Positions 15,676 to 23,875 of a stretch of DNA of 56,314 nt are shown here, piece after piece. Every line of letters starts with the position of its first letter. Within the stretch, counting starts at the first letter, position 1. The notes beneath the pieces were generated by a model. It was not told where the DNA came from and made no database searches. It saw only the letters and a list, made by a program, of their open reading frames with translations. Made by a program: the position numbers and the translations under genes. The DNA comes from Alkalinema sp. CACIAM 70d. Its GTDB lineage: Bacteria > Cyanobacteriota > Cyanobacteriia > Leptolyngbyales > Leptolyngbyaceae. The DNA lies in assembly GCA_002148405.1 (NCBI GenBank), contig MUGG01000160.1:1-56314 (forward strand), given 5' to 3'.

Positions 15676-16626
15676 TTAGTCAGCGAGAAACGGTGAAAAT
15701 TCGGGATCTGACCAACGCAGCGGCAGACTCCTTTCCACGTAATAGCCACTTTGCAGATGAAAGCGCAATAAGCGTTCTGCTCCAGCATAGGTGAGAATTT
15801 CCGCTCCTTCCCAAATCACTTCAGCAGTCCCTGTTAAATAGAGCAGGTGTCCTTGAGAAAAATCGATAAACAAAAGGCCAGCCCGGGGATTCAACTCCAA
15901 GTTGCCAAAGGTATTGAAGTGATGATTCCCGGAGAAATCAGGGATGGTGAGAGTGCGATCGTTCTCCAGTCGGATAAAACCCGGTTTCCCGCCCCGATGG
16001 GAAACGTCCACGCCACTGGCTGCGTCCGCTGATTCAGCTTGATAGGCGGTGGCAATAAAAAAAGTGTCAGCCGTTGTAATGAGGGTTTGCTCTCTCTTGC
16101 CCAATTGTTCGATCGAATATGGGGGTTGAGTGATTGGAGCAACTTCAGCCCACTCAGACCTGCGGGCTTGGATGTACTGGGGACAATTACCAAAGCTTTG
16201 CTGCACCTGTACTTCAAAGCCATCGGTATCAATGATAGTGACAATCCCATTCACCCGGTTGCGGCGACGGGTTGGCAGTTCAATCCCCAGCAAACCAATG
16301 TTGGCACCCTGCGCCAGATTAGCAACTAAGGGATCGCACGTTAAAAGTGGCTGGGCAGCCACTTTTAACGTGCGATCGTCCGGCGTGGAAAGGAAGCCAG
16401 GATTGCCAACTAGGATCGAAGCCCAGGGGTTGCCGGTTACATCGATCGTACCAACAATGACATAGGGCAGTTGGGCAAAGAATTGCCGAAACTGATCGGG
16501 GAGATAGTCTCGAATGATTCGCCGACCTTGCTTATCCATCTGTTCTTGGATGCCCAAGCGCGCCTGAATGGCCAGTTCCCCCGCATGGAAAGGAGACGCG
16601 GTCTGTGACCAGCCTGGATTTGCCAT
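15676..16626 (-). CDS. Pyridoxamine 5'-phosphate oxidase (PPOX) family flavoprotein
   Basis: 316 aa from MANPGWSQTASPFHAGEL; the longer frame adds seven residues. Signature segments: FHAGELAIQARLG, FFAQLPYVIVGTIDVTGNPW, GLLGIELPTRRRNRVNG, the cysteine segment QSFGNCPQYIQAR, FIATAY, and DVSHRGGKPGFIR. This is the two-domain cyanobacterial/proteobacterial PPOX-like group, thought to bind FMN or related deazaflavin cofactors. It sits 44 nt behind GST and 60 nt before DUF1348. Residues TLKVAAQPLLTCDP are encoded by a 46-nt perfect hairpin (separate entry) that replaces the more usual sequence at this point. Confidence 0.9.
   Translation of the reverse strand: MANPGWSQTASPFHAGELAIQARLGIQEQMDKQGRRIIRDYLPDQFRQFFAQLPYVIVGTIDVTGNPWASILVGNPGFLSTPDDRTLKVAAQPLLTCDPLVANLAQGANIGLLGIELPTRRRNRVNGIVTIIDTDGFEVQVQQSFGNCPQYIQARRSEWAEVAPITQPPYSIEQLGKREQTLITTADTFFIATAYQAESADAASGVDVSHRGGKPGFIRLENDRTLTIPDFSGNHHFNTFGNLELNPRAGLLFIDFSQGHLLYLTGTAEVIWEGAEILTYAGAERLLRFHLQSGYYVERSLPLRWSDPEFSPFLAD
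16332..16377. repeat. Perfect 22-bp inverted repeat with 2-nt loop inside the PPOX gene
   Basis: Arms 16332-16353 (GATCGCACGTTAAAAGTGGC, ends TG) and 16356-16377 are exact reverse complements, separated only by GG. It lies fully within coding sequence and keeps the frame. Confidence 0.95.
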
Positions 16627-16670
16627 GGTACATTCTCTCCTGTGCATGGGATGAGTTAAATTGCAGAGAA

Positions 16671-17273
16671 CTACAGTCCTGCCATGGGTATGTAACCGGG
16701 TAATTGTTTGACCCGATCGATCCAGTTCAACACATTGGGAAATGCATCTAAATCAATTTTTCCATCATGAGCGAGAGCAACATAGGGAAAGACAGCGACA
16801 TCACCGATCGTAGGACGGTCAAACTCCAGCCAAGTATGGGTTTGCAAATGCTGATCGAGTTGGCTGAGAATTAAGTTTGCTTTTTGGGTCGCTCGCTCAA
16901 TATTGATGTTAGTTCCAGTACCGAATAAATGGTAAAGCCGTGCATTTTCAGGCCCTTGGCGCACTTCTCCCGCCGCGATCGATAACCAGCGGATCACCTG
17001 CGCTAGGGGGAGAGCCTCCAGCGGCAGCCATGGGTCACCGCCATACTGCCGCGCCAGATAAACTAAAATGGCTTGGGCATCGGCCAGTTGAATGGTTCCA
17101 TCCACTAGGAGGGGCACTTGTCCCAAGGGATTCATGGCGAGGTATTCCGGCGACTTATGCTCGCCTTTCATTAAATCTACTCTGACCCATTCATAATCTA
17201 GGTTGAGCAATGACAGCATCAACCGAACTTTGTAGCTATTACCAGAGATTTCATGACCGTAGAGCTGAATCAT
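16671..17273 (-). CDS. Glutathione S-transferase family protein
   Basis: 200 aa. The ATG at 17273 is supported by AAAGGAG eight bases upstream; the frame continues further upstream but that part does not look like GST. N-terminal thioredoxin-like half: YGHEISGNSYKVRLMLSLL (catalytic Ser expected at S11/N12), NPLGQVPLLVDG, LADAQAILVYLA. C-terminal helical half: FDRPTIGDVAVFPYVAL. Likely conjugates glutathione to electrophiles or reduces them. It is the first gene of the TetR-divergent operon; a leader of about 200 nt separates it from the operator at 17474-17518. Confidence 0.92.
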   Translation of the reverse strand: MIQLYGHEISGNSYKVRLMLSLLNLDYEWVRVDLMKGEHKSPEYLAMNPLGQVPLLVDGTIQLADAQAILVYLARQYGGDPWLPLEALPLAQVIRWLSIAAGEVRQGPENARLYHLFGTGTNINIERATQKANLILSQLDQHLQTHTWLEFDRPTIGDVAVFPYVALAHDGKIDLDAFPNVLNWIDRVKQLPGYIPMAGL

Positions 17274-17473
17274 TGGAATGCTCCTTTTGGATGCAGGGGT
17301 AAAGATGAGACGGTAGGGATAAAAACAGTGCGGGCGCGACTTGTGAGGCTTTGAGTCCGGGGCGGGTTGCAGCAGGGAGAGAATCTCAGCAGGGCGAGGT
17401 TCTCGTCTTGCACTGGGCTGGGTTGAAGGCGATCGTGAAGTGACCGGGCTTCCCGGAAAGGGCGTCAACGACT

Positions 17474-17518
17474 GTACCGTTCGTTCGGTACATCTAATTT
17501 ATACCGAACGAACGGTAC
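17474..17518. promoter_or_regulatory. Double TetR operator between GST operon and tetR
   Basis: Two boxes, 17474-17490 (gtaccgttcgttcggta) and 17502-17518 (taccgaacgaacggtac), are perfect reverse complements separated by 11 nt. Each box is itself a partial palindrome TACCG-N6-CGGTA. Placed midway between divergent genes, this is the expected site for the adjacent TetR-family repressor, giving simultaneous control of itself and the GST-PPOX-DUF1348 genes. Confidence 0.85.
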
Positions 17519-17601
17519 ACTGTCAATAGGTGAATTCAATAGCAACATTCACTGGCTGCATTCACTGGCCGCATTCACTGGCTATCTTCCAAGCAAGTCC
17601 C

Positions 17602-18156
17602 ATGCCCAAAGACACGTATATTCCCTGCCTACTGAACCTGTTTCGGCAGTATGGTTACGATGGCGCAACCTTGTCCAGAATTTCTGAAGCCACTGGATTG
17701 GGGAGAGCCAGCTTGTACCATCATTTCCCCGGCGGCAAGGATGAAATGGTGGAGGCGGTGTTGGATTATCTTGAAGGCTGGCTGGATCGCAATGTGCTAC
17801 AAATGCTGCGGAGTTCAGGTGAGCCATTAACCTGTTTTCAGGTGATGTGCGATCGGATGTATGAGGTGTATGAGGGCGGGCAACAACCCTGTCTTTTTGC
17901 CATTTTGCTTTTGGGTTCTGCCCGTGATGTTTTTCACACTCAGGTCAGTGAGATTTTGCGGGACTGGATTGCGGCGATCGCGGCGGTGCTGGAGGAAGCT
18001 GGGATGGATGCTAACCTTGCTCAGCAACGGGGAGAAGATGGCGTGATCGCCATTCAGGGTGCGTTGATTCTATCCCAAGGATTACAAGATTCTGCCCCGT
18101 TTCAGCGCGTTGTCAAACAACTACCGCAACAACTCTGTACAGGTCTTTTAAGCTGA
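17602..18156 (+). CDS. TetR/AcrR-family transcriptional repressor
   Basis: 184 aa from MPKDTYIPCLLNLF; a GTG at 17530 would add 24 residues unlike the family. HTH at about 8-50: YGYDGATLSRISEATGLGRA followed by SLYHHFPGGKDEM, the classical TetR recognition helix. The ligand domain is of the YxaF/LmrA type by length and by EAVLDYLEGWLD. It is divergent from the GST operon with the double operator between them. It probably represses both directions and releases on binding an electrophile or aromatic ligand (inference; no ligand can be read from the sequence). Confidence 0.92.
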   Translation: MPKDTYIPCLLNLFRQYGYDGATLSRISEATGLGRASLYHHFPGGKDEMVEAVLDYLEGWLDRNVLQMLRSSGEPLTCFQVMCDRMYEVYEGGQQPCLFAILLLGSARDVFHTQVSEILRDWIAAIAAVLEEAGMDANLAQQRGEDGVIAIQGALILSQGLQDSAPFQRVVKQLPQQLCTGLLS

Positions 18157-18442
18157 CGGAACCTTGATCCCATGGGAGTCCAAAAATATTTGGTAGCAAT
18201 AATGGGAACGATTTCCTGACATAGCGGTGGTGTTCGGCTGTGGTCAGTGTGAGTTGGTTGTAGTTTCAATTTGTGTAAACTGTTTCGTTTCTTAAAGACT
18301 ATTCCACTGACCTAGATGAACACTTTAACTTCTCTTTTTCAGGAAACGACTATTTAATAGCTAAAATAGTTTTTATGTACTATAGTATTTTTGTATCATA
18401 ACTAGACAGAAGCAAAATATCTAGTCTCATTAGGTGGTGGCT

Positions 18443-21067
18443 ATGCTAGAACTACTCGCAGGACAGAATATTGGCGTGCTGGAGAATGAGGGTTCAGTGA
18501 CACAAGCTACTAAAAAAAAGAAGCTAATCTGGTTTACTTCATCCCATGACGAATTGTGGCAACCCCAAGGGGAACAAACAGTTGCCTCAGTGGAAGGGGG
18601 GAATCAGTCTGGACAGGCCGTCAAGCGTCCTAAGCGAAAACGTGATGAGTCTGATGTAGATCGTAGTGATCAAGAAGCTAACTCTCAGCTCTTTCAAAGC
18701 TTAACCAATGAGTTTCAGGTGCAATGTTCTGTCGGATCCCTTGGGGATTTGAAAAAGGGTTTGAGTCCTGACACTGTAAAAGTCTTGGTTTTAGGTGCGC
18801 CGAAGACTTTGTTGACTCAGGAGGAAATCGATGGAATTGTTAAGTTTGTTCAGGACGGGGGTGGCTTGCTAGTTGCCCATAGCTACGATTCCCTGTTTGA
18901 GCAAGAGCGCCAGGTTTATGAGCAAGATCAAGATCCTCCAGCATCAGAAGAGGATGAAAAATATAGTACGAATTATTTAATGCAAGAATTTGGCCTTCGA
19001 TTTAAGCGCCTTTTGAGCTATCCCCCCGAAGACATTGCTCAGTTTGAGCCTCATTACATGAGTTCAGACATTAATAAAATTTTCTTGCGGGAGCCTGCTT
19101 ACTTGGAAATTTTACCGGAGCTTCCGGATGAAGTACTGGGGAGTCCGCAGGTTGTGGCTCGCCTGCCAGAAACTCAGGAAATTTTTCTGGTGGGGGTGGA
19201 TGTTCAGTATGGTCGAGTAGCGGCGATCGCGGATTATGCACTGTTTGAAGACGATTATCTGGGCTACGGAAGTCATCGCCAGCTTATGCTCAATATCGTG
19301 CGGTGGTTAATGGCGGAGAATCCGATCGATTGCTTGGAGCCAACAATGCCATCGGAGGTGGTGAAGGGGCAAGCGGTCGAATTTCGGATGACGCTAAAAA
19401 ATTCTAGCCAGCGGCGATTGGAATATGTTGACTGCTTGCTGGAGGGAAGCCGAGGTGTGGAAATTCGGGAGTCTAGGCAGCAGATTCGATCGATCGGCCC
19501 GTTTCAACAGACGCAAATGCAGTGGATGGTGATTCCCCATCAGTTGGGTGATCATCAACTTCGGTTAACGATCGAGCTTGCTCAGCGGAATCCGTTGTTT
19601 TTTGATACTGCGGCGCAGTTTGAATGTGTACCAGATGGGGAAGTTGATCTGGTGGTTTTGGATGATAGTGGGACTGTGCCGAAGGTACTGGAAGCGGGCA
19701 AGCCCTATGAGGTGGTGGCGGTGTTGAAAAAAACAGTAGCAGTGCCGGATTCGGAGTTGCAAGTGCAATTGCAGTCTCCATCTCACAAGATTCAGCTTGA
19801 GCCACTGAAGGCAGGGATGAGTAATCGTTGGCGGCTGAATGCGCTGGGGGCGGGAACGCTGCCGATTACGGTGCGGGTGGGAGCATCGGAGCGGAAAGTT
19901 TCTCCTTTTTTGGTACAGGTGGCAGAGTCGGTGCAGAATCGGATTGAGCGGATTGAGCGGGAAGCGTTACAGCCACTCATAGCGCAGCTACAGTACCAGG
20001 TATCGCAACTGGATTGGCGGTTTGATTCGGAGGTCATTCGCAACATCCCCTGCAAGATTTATACCCCCGAAGATCAAGTTCGGTTGCTGAATTCACCTGA
20101 GACGGCTGAGCAGAAGTTGGAGGCGTTGCGGGTGGCGCGGCAGGAGCGTAGGTCAAATCGTCCCTTGATCGAGTATTTGCTGAATCAGGTTGCTCCAACG
20201 TTTTCTCCGTTGCATGGGTGCTGTATTCCCTATGATCCGGAGTTGGCGGCGGAACTGGGGCAACGGCACCGGAATTTTGCGGAGGGAATTGCTCAGAATT
20301 TGTTGATTGCGGAGGGTGAAGAGGAGCGCTTGCCGCAGAATTTGGCGGCGTTGGTGCTGCATGAGAAGTATGGGCATGGGTTCTTTTTTAGTCATACGAA
20401 GCTCGGGCAGCAGTTAGCGATTTTGTATCGCCATGGGATGACGCGCAATGCGGAGGTTAAGCGGTTGAAGGCTCCCTATCCTCGGGCTATGTATCTCCGC
20501 TATCGCAAGGCAATTCAGGCGTTGTGGGATAGTTCGGTGATTGTGAATGAGGGGTTTGCGACTTGGTTGGAGTTGACGGTACTCACTCAAATGGGGGGTG
20601 TGATGGCGGAGTCAGCCTATCGTCGTCGAACGTTTTTGTTTGAGCGGGATAACGGGTTGTCGGCAAGGGCAAAGAAAAGTGAGTATTTTGCAGAGTTTCA
20701 GCCGTTCCAGAGTTCGCGGTATCGGAAGGGCTGTGAATATTTGCAGCAGATTCAGAGCTGGTTTGGGAAAGATGGGATCCGGTGGGCAATGGCGGCTTTT
20801 CTGAAGGCAACAGATATTGATTTGGGTATTGGGGAGTCTAATGGTCAAGTTCAATTTGCCTTGGAGCCAGAAGTGTTGGAGGCTTCGCTGATCAAGGTTT
20901 CGCAAAATGATGCCAGGGCGGATATGCGGTTGCACGATATTTATGATCTGTTGCAAGACTCGGCGGAAAAGTTGCGATCGGAGCAAAAGCAGTTAGAATT
21001 TGGTCAGGAGCATGTTGAGTTAGACACGTTCATTGACTCGTTGATTAGCCAAACGCTAGGCTGGTAA
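18443..21067 (+). CDS. Amidotransferase-like / HExxxH metallopeptidase-like multidomain protein
   Basis: 874 aa from the ATG at 18443, with AGG eight bases upstream; a GTG three codons earlier is possible. Residues 20-60 are charged and low-complexity. About 85-290 resembles a class I glutamine-amidotransferase-like (DUF4350/GIFT-type) fold: VLVLGAPKTLLTQEEIDGIV, FVQDGGGLLVAHSY. About 300-500 are two beta-sandwich-like modules. The C-terminal part has LHEKYGHGFFF (His640, Glu641, His645) and VNEGFATWLEL (Glu703), the zinc-ligand pattern of gluzincin peptidases but with HExxxH instead of HExxH, as in dipeptidyl peptidase III. No signal peptide, so cytoplasmic. It heads a run of genes that looks like a conflict system. 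I do not know a described family with this architecture. Confidence 0.8.
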   Translation: MLELLAGQNIGVLENEGSVTQATKKKKLIWFTSSHDELWQPQGEQTVASVEGGNQSGQAVKRPKRKRDESDVDRSDQEANSQLFQSLTNEFQVQCSVGSLGDLKKGLSPDTVKVLVLGAPKTLLTQEEIDGIVKFVQDGGGLLVAHSYDSLFEQERQVYEQDQDPPASEEDEKYSTNYLMQEFGLRFKRLLSYPPEDIAQFEPHYMSSDINKIFLREPAYLEILPELPDEVLGSPQVVARLPETQEIFLVGVDVQYGRVAAIADYALFEDDYLGYGSHRQLMLNIVRWLMAENPIDCLEPTMPSEVVKGQAVEFRMTLKNSSQRRLEYVDCLLEGSRGVEIRESRQQIRSIGPFQQTQMQWMVIPHQLGDHQLRLTIELAQRNPLFFDTAAQFECVPDGEVDLVVLDDSGTVPKVLEAGKPYEVVAVLKKTVAVPDSELQVQLQSPSHKIQLEPLKAGMSNRWRLNALGAGTLPITVRVGASERKVSPFLVQVAESVQNRIERIEREALQPLIAQLQYQVSQLDWRFDSEVIRNIPCKIYTPEDQVRLLNSPETAEQKLEALRVARQERRSNRPLIEYLLNQVAPTFSPLHGCCIPYDPELAAELGQRHRNFAEGIAQNLLIAEGEEERLPQNLAALVLHEKYGHGFFFSHTKLGQQLAILYRHGMTRNAEVKRLKAPYPRAMYLRYRKAIQALWDSSVIVNEGFATWLELTVLTQMGGVMAESAYRRRTFLFERDNGLSARAKKSEYFAEFQPFQSSRYRKGCEYLQQIQSWFGKDGIRWAMAAFLKATDIDLGIGESNGQVQFALEPEVLEASLIKVSQNDARADMRLHDIYDLLQDSAEKLRSEQKQLEFGQEHVELDTFIDSLISQTLGW

Positions 21068-21071
21068 AGAT

Positions 21072-21260
21072 ATGAGCCCACAAGATGAAAAACCTAATTA
21101 TGACAAGAAATCTGATACTCAAAAGCGGATTGATGTCAGTGAGGGGGCGGGGGAAAGTATGTCAGGTGGAGATTTTCCTGCTGATGAAAATCAGATAAAA
21201 GATCAGGCAGGAGAGACAAAGAGAAGGCGCTTACCCAGGAGAAGACCTAGATTAAGGTGA
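21072..21260 (+). CDS. Small disordered protein with basic tail
   Basis: 62 aa starting four bases after the stop of the metallopeptidase-like gene, so probably coupled to it. The first 45 residues are acidic, Lys/Asp/Gly-rich and predicted disordered by composition. The end is strongly basic (TKRRRLPRRRPRLR) and could bind nucleic acid, membrane or be cleaved by the upstream protease-like protein (speculation). No family recognised. It may be genuine because of the tight spacing, or a decayed 3' extension. Confidence 0.45.
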   Translation: MSPQDEKPNYDKKSDTQKRIDVSEGAGESMSGGDFPADENQIKDQAGETKRRRLPRRRPRLR

Positions 21261-21383
21261 CTCAATCTGTGTGAATTCATTAAAGACCTTCGAGCATAAT
21301 TCAAAGATACCAATTGAATCTCTTTGTACAAAGCTTTATTCTGTAGCTTGGTTAAGACTCATATCTTATGAAGGGTATCAGAC

Positions 21384-21983
21384 TTGGAAGCAGCTTCTTG
21401 CAGAGAATACATCATCCGGATTGATGAGACTCAAAATATTTCTCTATCTTTACCTTTAGGTCTTAGTGTAGAACCTGCTCAGTCTGCTGATACTACAGAC
21501 AGGTTCACATCTCCGACTTCTCCGTTCTCGAAAGATCTTCCCAGCTACTGGGAAAATAGATGCGACAATACCCAGACGCTGCGTACAGCAATTTTCAATA
21601 GTTTATCCACCATGCCGCCGTCTGCTTTGAGCCTGCTATGTAATAACCTTCTTGATGGAGATTTGAAAGGATATAGGCAAAATGTACTGGTTGGCCACGA
21701 CACTAAAGATTGGGCTATTAATTTGATACAGGTATACGATGCAAGCCCACGTGATTTATGGATTTTAATGGCTCAAATATATGATCAACAAGAAGATATA
21801 AGTGATGATATTGCAAAGAAATACAATGAAAAACCATATAAACAAGAATCACAAAAGACTAAAGTGAAGTCAAATACAACTCGAAGAAGCGCAAGCAGGT
21901 CAGAGAAAATTTACTGTGAAGATATTCAAAAAGGGAGTGAAAGAGCTAAGAGTATTGATATCACAACACAGGAGTTATGGTGA
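21384..21983 (+). CDS. Adaptor-like domain protein, copy 1 (start uncertain)
   Basis: About 199 aa if read from the TTG at 21384; no ATG or GTG precedes the conserved domain in this frame. A partly overlapping frame (GTG 21271 to 21459) looks protein-like (TKLYSVAWLRLISYEGYQTW) and the true gene may join the two by a frameshift near 21400-21450. Residues about 60-150 form a domain (TLRTAIFNSLSTMPPSALSL, CNNLLDGDLKGYRQNVL, DTKDWAINLIQVYDASPRDL) repeated in the next protein with roughly 47 of 86 identical positions by hand alignment. The tail is Lys/Ser/Arg-rich. The stop overlaps the next start (ATGGTGA). Probably an adaptor that recruits partners through like-like domain contacts (inference). 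Confidence 0.6.
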   Translation: MEAASCREYIIRIDETQNISLSLPLGLSVEPAQSADTTDRFTSPTSPFSKDLPSYWENRCDNTQTLRTAIFNSLSTMPPSALSLLCNNLLDGDLKGYRQNVLVGHDTKDWAINLIQVYDASPRDLWILMAQIYDQQEDISDDIAKKYNEKPYKQESQKTKVKSNTTRRSASRSEKIYCEDIQKGSERAKSIDITTQELW

Positions 21984-23230
21984 AAAAAATGACAAAAAAT
22001 CAAGATTTCTGGAAACAGCAATACCCGAATTTGAAATTGCTTAGGAGAGCAATCTTTAACGAACTTGCAAATATGCTTCCTGCTAGCTTAAGACTTCTCT
22101 GTAATAACATTCTTGATGGTAAATTGAAACCATATAAACAAAATATATTGACTGGCCAGGATACTAAAGATTGGGCTAATGCACTCATAGAACTATATGA
22201 TACAAGTCCACGCACTCAGTGGCTCTTAATGGAGGCAATAAATGATGAAGATAAAGAAATTGCCAACAACATTGCTTCGACGTATGATCAATCAACCGAT
22301 GATCTTTCTTCAAAAAGTAGTGACCAGAAAGCTTTTCGAGAGGAACTTTCCGGGGGGGATTCACTAGATCAGTGTGATTATAGTATTGAGAATTTCGATT
22401 GGGGCAAAAAGGAAACAATTCCTCAACCCACTCCAAGAGGTCAAGACGAGATCTCAAAACTGCAAGATGAAGTAGAAGTACTACTTGTAACGGCAGTACC
22501 AACTGAACGTGATGCTGTATTACGCCTGTTAAAACCATATCCTGGCTCGGGGCTGGTATTGGAAGTTTCCACAGATCCTATTTGTTATCTAGGTCAGTTT
22601 GGAGCATTCAAAACTGCTGTAGTTATGTGCGAGGTCGGTGCATTGGGTTTAAATGCTGCTTTTAATGCAGTGCAGAAGAGCTTGACAACTTGGCAGCCTC
22701 TAGCAGTTATTATGGTGGGTATCGCATTTGGCAAGTCACCTAAGAAACAGAAAATTGGTGACATTTTGGTGTCTCACCATCTCATTCCCTATGATGCGAA
22801 ACGGGTGGAAGCTGCAATTACTCAATACACTGCAAGCCGTCCAGATAGTGACCCAATCTTAAGGAATCTATTCAGAGCACCTTTGAATTGGAAATTTGAG
22901 CGTCCAGATGGCAAGAATTGCACTGCACACGAACCGGGAACCATTTTAACTGGCGGTACATTGCTTGATAATTTGGATGAAAAGGTGAAACTTTTCACGG
23001 ATTTTCCAAACGCAATTGGTGGCGAAATGGAAGGTGCTGGTCTCTATGCCGCAGCAGTAGCTCAGAAAACTCCTTGGATTGTCATCAAGGCAATTAGCGA
23101 TTGGGCAGATGGGAAAAAGAATGAGAGAAGATCGCATAGAGATGTTGCTGCGGCTGCGGCTGCACACTTCGTTCATTATGTTCTATCTAATCAATTTGCC
23201 TTAGATGAACTGAAGAAGTCTCGACAGTAG
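21977..23230 (+). CDS. Adaptor-like domain fused to nucleoside phosphorylase (MTAN/PNP family)
   Basis: 417 aa. Residues 10-100 are the second copy of the adaptor-like domain (LLRRAIFNELANMLPASLRL, NNILDGKLKPYKQNILTG, DTKDWANALIELYDTSPRTQ). A linker of about 60 residues follows, then a phosphorylase/nucleosidase domain (about 170-410): VLLVTAVPTERDAVLRLLKP, IMVGIAFGK, GGEMEGAGLYAAA and VIKAISDWAD. The EMEGA motif and the SDxAD aspartate are the ribose-binding and catalytic positions of MTAN-like enzymes. Expected chemistry: cleavage of a nucleoside or nucleotide N-glycosidic bond. Such domains occur as effectors in NTPase-linked bacterial immunity. Starts are possible at ATG 21977, GTG 21980 or ATG 21989. 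The DNA is visibly AT-richer than its neighbours. Confidence 0.85.
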   Translation: MVKKMTKNQDFWKQQYPNLKLLRRAIFNELANMLPASLRLLCNNILDGKLKPYKQNILTGQDTKDWANALIELYDTSPRTQWLLMEAINDEDKEIANNIASTYDQSTDDLSSKSSDQKAFREELSGGDSLDQCDYSIENFDWGKKETIPQPTPRGQDEISKLQDEVEVLLVTAVPTERDAVLRLLKPYPGSGLVLEVSTDPICYLGQFGAFKTAVVMCEVGALGLNAAFNAVQKSLTTWQPLAVIMVGIAFGKSPKKQKIGDILVSHHLIPYDAKRVEAAITQYTASRPDSDPILRNLFRAPLNWKFERPDGKNCTAHEPGTILTGGTLLDNLDEKVKLFTDFPNAIGGEMEGAGLYAAAVAQKTPWIVIKAISDWADGKKNERRSHRDVAAAAAAHFVHYVLSNQFALDELKKSRQ

Positions 23231-23263
23231 ATTTCAAATCTTCCAAAACAGCGAGAACCTTTT

Positions 23264-23875
23264 TTAGGAAGAGTGATCTGTTTTAAAAAAGTTCCACGGC
23301 TCCGCATAAACAAAAATCTCTATACCCAAAGCAATCACAATTAAGAACTCAATCCAACACAAAATTTGAACTAGTGGATCGATCATCGTCCCACCCAACC
23401 GACTAAAGGCAATCACCGAAAGAATACCAGGTACCACAAACGCCATTTCATCAATTAACAACTGCACAATCTTCCGGCGTATTCTCCTCTTAGATGTGCG
23501 ATTAAACTCTTCCCAAGCAAACAGCGATTCATCTCTGAGTTCGTCCTCCTGCAACTGGCTTCCCTGAAGCTCCGTCTGAATGCTATCTGCCAACTTCTTC
23601 TTAAAATAATTGCCAAGACAAGAGATCTTGTCATCATTAATCAAATAAGTCCAACCCAAAATTACAGATACCCAAGGAATGATTAATAACGCAGTATAGT
23701 TGGGTGCATCTCCGCTAGATTCCTTAGAAAAAACAAACGCTAAAATCCCCCCAATAGCCGCTAAATTCACATATAACAAATTGTCTCGAAACCCGATCCA
23801 GCTTGTTTGCTCGTCCTTCAATTTTTCATATTCTTGCAGATATACATCTAGTCGTGATGGCTTATCTTGGCTCAT
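23264..23875 (-). CDS. Four-helix membrane protein of unknown function
   Basis: 203 aa. An N-terminal amphipathic stretch (LDVYLQEYEKLKDEQTSWIG) is followed by two membrane helices (about 30-50 and 62-80), a charged cytoplasmic-type loop of about 70 residues ending in TSKRRIRRK, and two further helices (about 145-165 and 170-190). The pattern LKxEQxxxIxFRDNLLY recurs in small cyanobacterial membrane proteins as I recall them; function unknown. It converges on the phosphorylase gene with 33 nt between stops, so it may be a membrane arm of the same island or an unrelated neighbour. Confidence 0.75.
   Translation of the reverse strand: MSQDKPSRLDVYLQEYEKLKDEQTSWIGFRDNLLYVNLAAIGGILAFVFSKESSGDAPNYTALLIIPWVSVILGWTYLINDDKISCLGNYFKKKLADSIQTELQGSQLQEDELRDESLFAWEEFNRTSKRRIRRKIVQLLIDEMAFVVPGILSVIAFSRLGGTMIDPLVQILCWIEFLIVIALGIEIFVYAEPWNFFKTDHSS

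Noticed and set aside
17274..17468. N-terminal extension of the GST frame
   Set aside because: Pro/Ser/Arg-rich and unlike GST; a strong ribosome site marks the start at 17273.
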